DNA from: Sebastes aleutianus
Lineage: Eukaryota > Chordata > Actinopteri > Perciformes > Sebastidae
Assembly: GCA_916700875.1 (NCBI GenBank)
Contig: CAKAKS010000004.1
Coordinates: forward strand, 13,412,534 to 13,476,533
Direction: 5' to 3'
Length of the DNA: 64,000 bases
Part shown: positions 60,129 through 64,000 of the stretch, piece after piece
How the letters are laid out: every line of letters starts with the position of its first letter
Position numbering within the stretch: the stretch's first letter is position 1
Made by a program: the position numbers and the translations under genes
The notes under the pieces: generated by a model
What the model was told of the DNA's origin: nothing
The model's input: only the letters and a program-made list of their open reading frames with translations
The model's database searches: none

Positions 60129-60450
60129 CATAGGCTGTATATAAGAAGTGGGCATAGTCACCGTGACGTCACCCATTGGTAATTGTTGTGAAGCCCCGAA
60201 TTTGGCATTTTGGCTGTGGCCATCTTAGTTTTTTGCAATCAGAAGTGGCACAAGAGGGTGGTGTTAAGTACAACCGAACGCTCAATAAGACATTTTTATG
60301 CGACTAAAATGTCACAATCAACTTTCGTGAACTGAAAACACACTGTGAAAGGGTTAAAGTTGTAAGACGAAAACATGGACGATGCTGTGGTAGCGACCTG
60401 TCGATCACAAGGCGGCCAAGCCCTAAAGCATACCCTGCTTTATTGCATAT
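60129..60450 (+). mobile_element. Family A repeat, copy 6 (3' truncated)
   Basis: Starts CATAGGCTGTATATAAGAAG, keeps AAAGTTGTAAGACGAAAACA and CACAAGGCGGCCAAGCCC, and stops after CATACCCTGCTTTATT. The 3' half of the family is absent. Confidence 0.8.
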
Positions 60451-60459
60451 TTTACCTCC

Positions 60460-62320
60460 TCAACTGAAGTTATGTGTGAAAACCACAACTTGTTTGCATT
60501 TCCAAAATGTTAATGATACCCATTTCAAATCAAATTGAAAACTGTTGCTCATAGAGATGTGCATTTAAGTAAATTAGCTCAACATATGCAGGAAAACATT
60601 CACAAGATGATGCCCATTTTCTCCTTTTTGGCCTCGTCATTGTGGCTGAGGCTCCATGCCCCAAGAGGGAAGATAAGCGCTAACTAGGAGGCTATTCTAA
60701 ATTCCTGTACTGTTTTTCCTCCCCTCTAATGTCCCTCTCTTTGCGAGTGTATCCACTGAAATAACTTAATATGAGTGTCATCTCGGAGGGGAGGAAATCT
60801 GCTTAAACAGAGATGAAATGCAGGATTTCAGGTAGGATTTGTATTATGTATGTCTTCAACGACATGCAAGATATCCCTCTTTCACATAATGTAGCTAATG
60901 TACCCCCACATCCATATTTTCCAACAACTGTGGTAAGTATGGTTTGGGTGAAATGGGAAGTCAGATCTTTCTCTATGATGGATCTTTATAACAGAACATT
61001 TTTAAGTACAGTGTTATTACTGCAGATAGAAATGATGATCAATTCTATAAAAATAAGAACCAGGTCTTGATAAACTGGAACTATCCTTTCATTGTGGAAA
61101 TTGGGGGGTTGCATAGCTGTATTTCCTATAGCTCCACAGAAAGCACGTAAAAGATGTAAGCCAAGGAGAGTGAATGGGACATCTCGCTTCACATGGATCT
61201 GGTGCACAACACATAGAACGCATGAGCCATGCATGTCAGAGAGAGAAGAGGATGAAGAGAGGTAGTGTTAGCTGAAAAAAAGAGAGACAGAGAGATGAGT
61301 GAGGAGAGCGAGGGTGAGACCGCCCTCTTCCACAGCTGCAGGAGGTGTGCCTGCAATGCTAAACTCACTCCATCCATCTCGCTTTGCTAAAACAGAGGCG
61401 GTGTCGAGGGGAAGGGTGTCTTCAGCTGAGCTCAAACGGAGCGACTGTCATTCTTCCTCACCCACATACGAGCACAGGAGATTCTTTTGGAAATGAGATT
61501 GATGTGGGCAGCCAGAACTAAAAAAAAAAAAAGGGGGCTACACGGGAAAATCAAAAGAGAGAACCCATTCTCCAACGTAGAAAACTATCAGCTTTGTTCT
61601 ACATTGGAATGAGTCATCAGAAGAATAAACACTTATTTTCTCTTTGCCAAAGCCCCATTCAGCTGATAGCATTATGGGAGAAATTGCATTAGTCACAATG
61701 AGCATACCATACGCTGTGAGTAATGTACACCTACACATTTCCCTAGTAGAGAAAAGACAGACTCATAACAATCACAGAAATAGTAGGCAGCGCTGAACAA
61801 TCTGGGAGAAAACTCCCAGAGAGCTGTAGGGAGTACTGATGACAATACGCATTAGAGCAAAACATTGGGACGCTTTTTTTTTTTTTGGTTTAGCGATTCA
61901 TGAGGAGTGACTATATGCAAGCAGTTCATTCAGGGAAACACACTTCACTGAGATCTCAGCAGAATTTGCACCACGAGAGATTTCTCTCTCATGAATTTCA
62001 TCTACCTTTTCCCTCTGTGCTCCTTTTGTGAATCTGGATCCCTACCAGTGTTGGGTCATGGAAAATGAAATCTTACTCGCAGTGCCTTAGGCGCTATAGC
62101 AGCGTGGGGCAAAGTGTCTTTATTGGATTTAGGTTGAGAGGTATCGCACTAGAAAAAGCCAGACCACAAATCACAGGCTCAGTTTTCACTATGAGACATT
62201 TATTTGGACTACTATACATGTCGTGATTCCACAGCTGCATGGAAGGGTTCTCACCAATTACTACGTTTAACATCTTCTATTGACCATTTACCCAAAGCTT
62301 GAACATCTGCATCTTCAAAA
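60460..62320. other. Intronic stretch without recognised features
   Basis: Poly-A and poly-T runs near 61521 and 61877 and a GA-rich patch at 61230-61300; nothing else. Confidence 0.55.
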
Positions 62321-62325
62321 TAAAG

Positions 62326-62545
62326 GCCGTTACACACCGGCGGCATTTTTCTTTTTCTTCGTGCAATTAATTCGCACATCAACATATTTTTTCAGACCGT
62401 TGTTTTTTGTCATGGGTACTTTCACACAGAACGCAGATTTTACGGGGTGAAAAAGCAACGTCATTGTTTTTGGAATGAGGTTTATTTTCTGAGCTTTCGC
62501 ACCCCGAAAAAAGGTATCAACCAATCACAATGTGCGGAAAGGGTT
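62326..62545 (+). repeat. Possible MITE fragment (GGCCGTTACACACCGG start)
   Basis: The left word GGCCGTTACACACCGGCGGC and the CGTCATTGTTTTTGGAATGA and CACCCCG words recall fish MITEs that begin with a CACACCG-type end. No right end is found. Confidence 0.35.
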
Positions 62546-62549
62546 GAGT

Positions 62550-64000
62550 TCTTGAAACAACAACACGGAGGCTCAGTAGTCCGAACCATGATGGCAAACT
62601 TTATAACTCCTTTCAACTTTGACTAAGACAGCACATGCCAGATCCACTTCTTCAGTTCTTACCTTTCACAATAAAAGCCCTAAACATATAATATTCACAG
62701 GCAAGTATTTTGCATTTTCTCCCCTGGTGTGTAAAAACCTTAAGAGCCCCAGATCTAACTCTCATCATCTCCTCGGCCACACTGCAGTCGATGTTTTGGC
62801 CAAATTCCCTAAAGTTACTTCCTGTCCCATCATGTTACATACAGTAGGTTGGGGAGTGTGTCCAATTCTGTCCTAAAATGCAGTAAATGATAACTATCAT
62901 GATTAATAGTATGCCTCCTGCCAATCTGGTGAATGGCCATCATCCTGTGAATGATGTGGATGCAATTGAACAAAAAAAGCGACTCACACATGTAAATGTC
63001 AGGAGTTGCCACTGCCAAGCGACTTTGGAGGCAGATGTGAAACTGGGAAGTCGCCGCAACCTCCTGTCTGGCCCCGGCAATGGTGCTGCCAAAGTCGGTT
63101 CCTTCCAAGAGCGAAGGGTCGATCTCTACGGTTCAATTTTCAATTTTCCAGTTTGAGGTTCAATCTCATGGCCCTGCCTCCTTTATGATAGGCCCATATA
63201 TCCTGTTCCAGCTATAATCTTAAATGCCATTTGACTCATTCTCAGTCCAGTTGGAGCTTGGTGTGGGCGATAAGGCGCTTAAATCAATCAGTGTCATCTT
63301 CATCATATAGATACATCCGTCATGGCCTGAATTGTTAATGGTAGAAAACATACAGTGCTACTGAAGGTGCCTCGGGTAATATGGGAGGCTGAATGGCATG
63401 CTGACCAGTTTCCATTTGACTATTTCTTTCAACAAAGGGGAAAAATAGAAATATGTTTGTATTTACTATAGTGAATATGAGTTTGCGTTTGGCACAAATT
63501 AGCACAATATTCACATTTAAATTACAAATGTTTGAGTAAAGGTCATCAAGCATGTCCACACCTGGCAACATGATAACAAAATACACTTAAAAAATGCATT
63601 ATACACTCAAAACTACACAAATCCAATTCATTTTTCTCGAAGCAACACAGAAACATCTTCATATTTCATCTTTAAATGTATTCACACACCTACAAAACAC
63701 ATCACATCTAAGAAGCAGATGAAACATTTATGTTTTTTTCTCTGGTCCCCACGATAGTTTCAATGAAAGAACAGCATATCACCAGTCCTTGGGTCAGGGA
63801 AAAACACAAATACTGCCCGAGTCTCCAGAGCAGCTTCTACCTTGGCTCTGCACACAGCCGGCGATCAGAGCGCAGGGAGCAAGAGGGGGGAGAACTTGCA
63901 GCTTTTATTTGCTCTGGCTCTGGCTTAAGGTGCTGAAACACCACTTAATCTACCAGTCCACAGGGTTCTAAGGTCACGGGGCCCTAGGACGACCTGAAAA
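62550..64000. other. Intronic stretch without recognised features
   Basis: Nothing nameable up to the window edge. Confidence 0.5.

Larger units (their letters stand above)
18570..64000 (-). other. Upstream Neto1-like intron sequence, at least 45.4 kb, no exon found
   Basis: The microexon begins inside an Asp codon, so another coding exon (CUB1) must lie upstream. I searched the minus-strand sense for the CUB1 core (FDHIEVRDGP-like), the GRFLWIKF-like strand and a YNFTP-like end, and saw none before 64000. The simplest reading is one very large intron; large introns in this part of the gene are plausible for Neto genes. Short or divergent exons could have been missed. Confidence 0.6.

Noticed and set aside
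63006..63188. Frame near the window edge considered as a CUB1 exon
   Set aside because: Plus strand, wrong orientation for the gene, and no CUB landmarks such as FDHIEVRDG.

Overview
The window reads as intronic, AT-leaning DNA of a ray-finned fish, most likely a percomorph teleost. Two things suggest this: a vertebrate multi-exon gene, and the dense load of short non-autonomous transposons and (GT)n runs typical of fish introns. The species cannot be named from the sequence alone.

One gene is supported: a Neto family gene on the minus strand, closest to NETO1. Five internal exons can be placed with canonical AG/GT borders and matching codon phases. In transcript order they are 18528-18569 (42 nt linker microexon), 18146-18273, 8331-8413 and 6814-6959 (together the second CUB domain), and 93-206 (LDL-receptor class A domain). 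They sum to 513 nt and join without a frame break. The exons for signal peptide, CUB1, transmembrane segment and cytoplasmic tail are not seen. The 5' part should lie beyond 64000, so 18570-64000 appears to be a single intron, or intron plus unrecognised exons, of at least 45.4 kb. The 3' part lies below position 1. NETO1 is a single-pass synaptic protein that acts as an auxiliary subunit of kainate receptors and associates with NMDA receptors.

The rest is intron filled with interspersed repeats. Recognisable are: six copies of one family, here called A, near 2.1, 9.6, 27.9, 30.5, 53.3 and 60.1 kb; a composite B-C-B repeat at about 10.8-12.3 and 48.0-49.0 kb; elements with internal 27-bp minisatellite units (E at 21.3 and 45.7 kb; related F at 33.7 and 43.6 kb); hAT-like MITEs with 8-bp target duplications at 15.4, 50.7 and 55.9 kb; TTAA-bounded MITEs at 40.8 and 43.4 kb; and a degenerate LINE 3' end at 1.85-2.72 kb split by an A copy. 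Nested insertions at 2.1, 43.6 and 55.9 kb give a relative order of events.

No second gene, RNA gene, CRISPR array or clear promoter was found. The most interesting candidate is the 42-nt, frame-preserving NETO1 microexon. It sits between CU-rich tracts with a UGC just upstream of its 3' splice site, the usual context of a neuron-regulated microexon.
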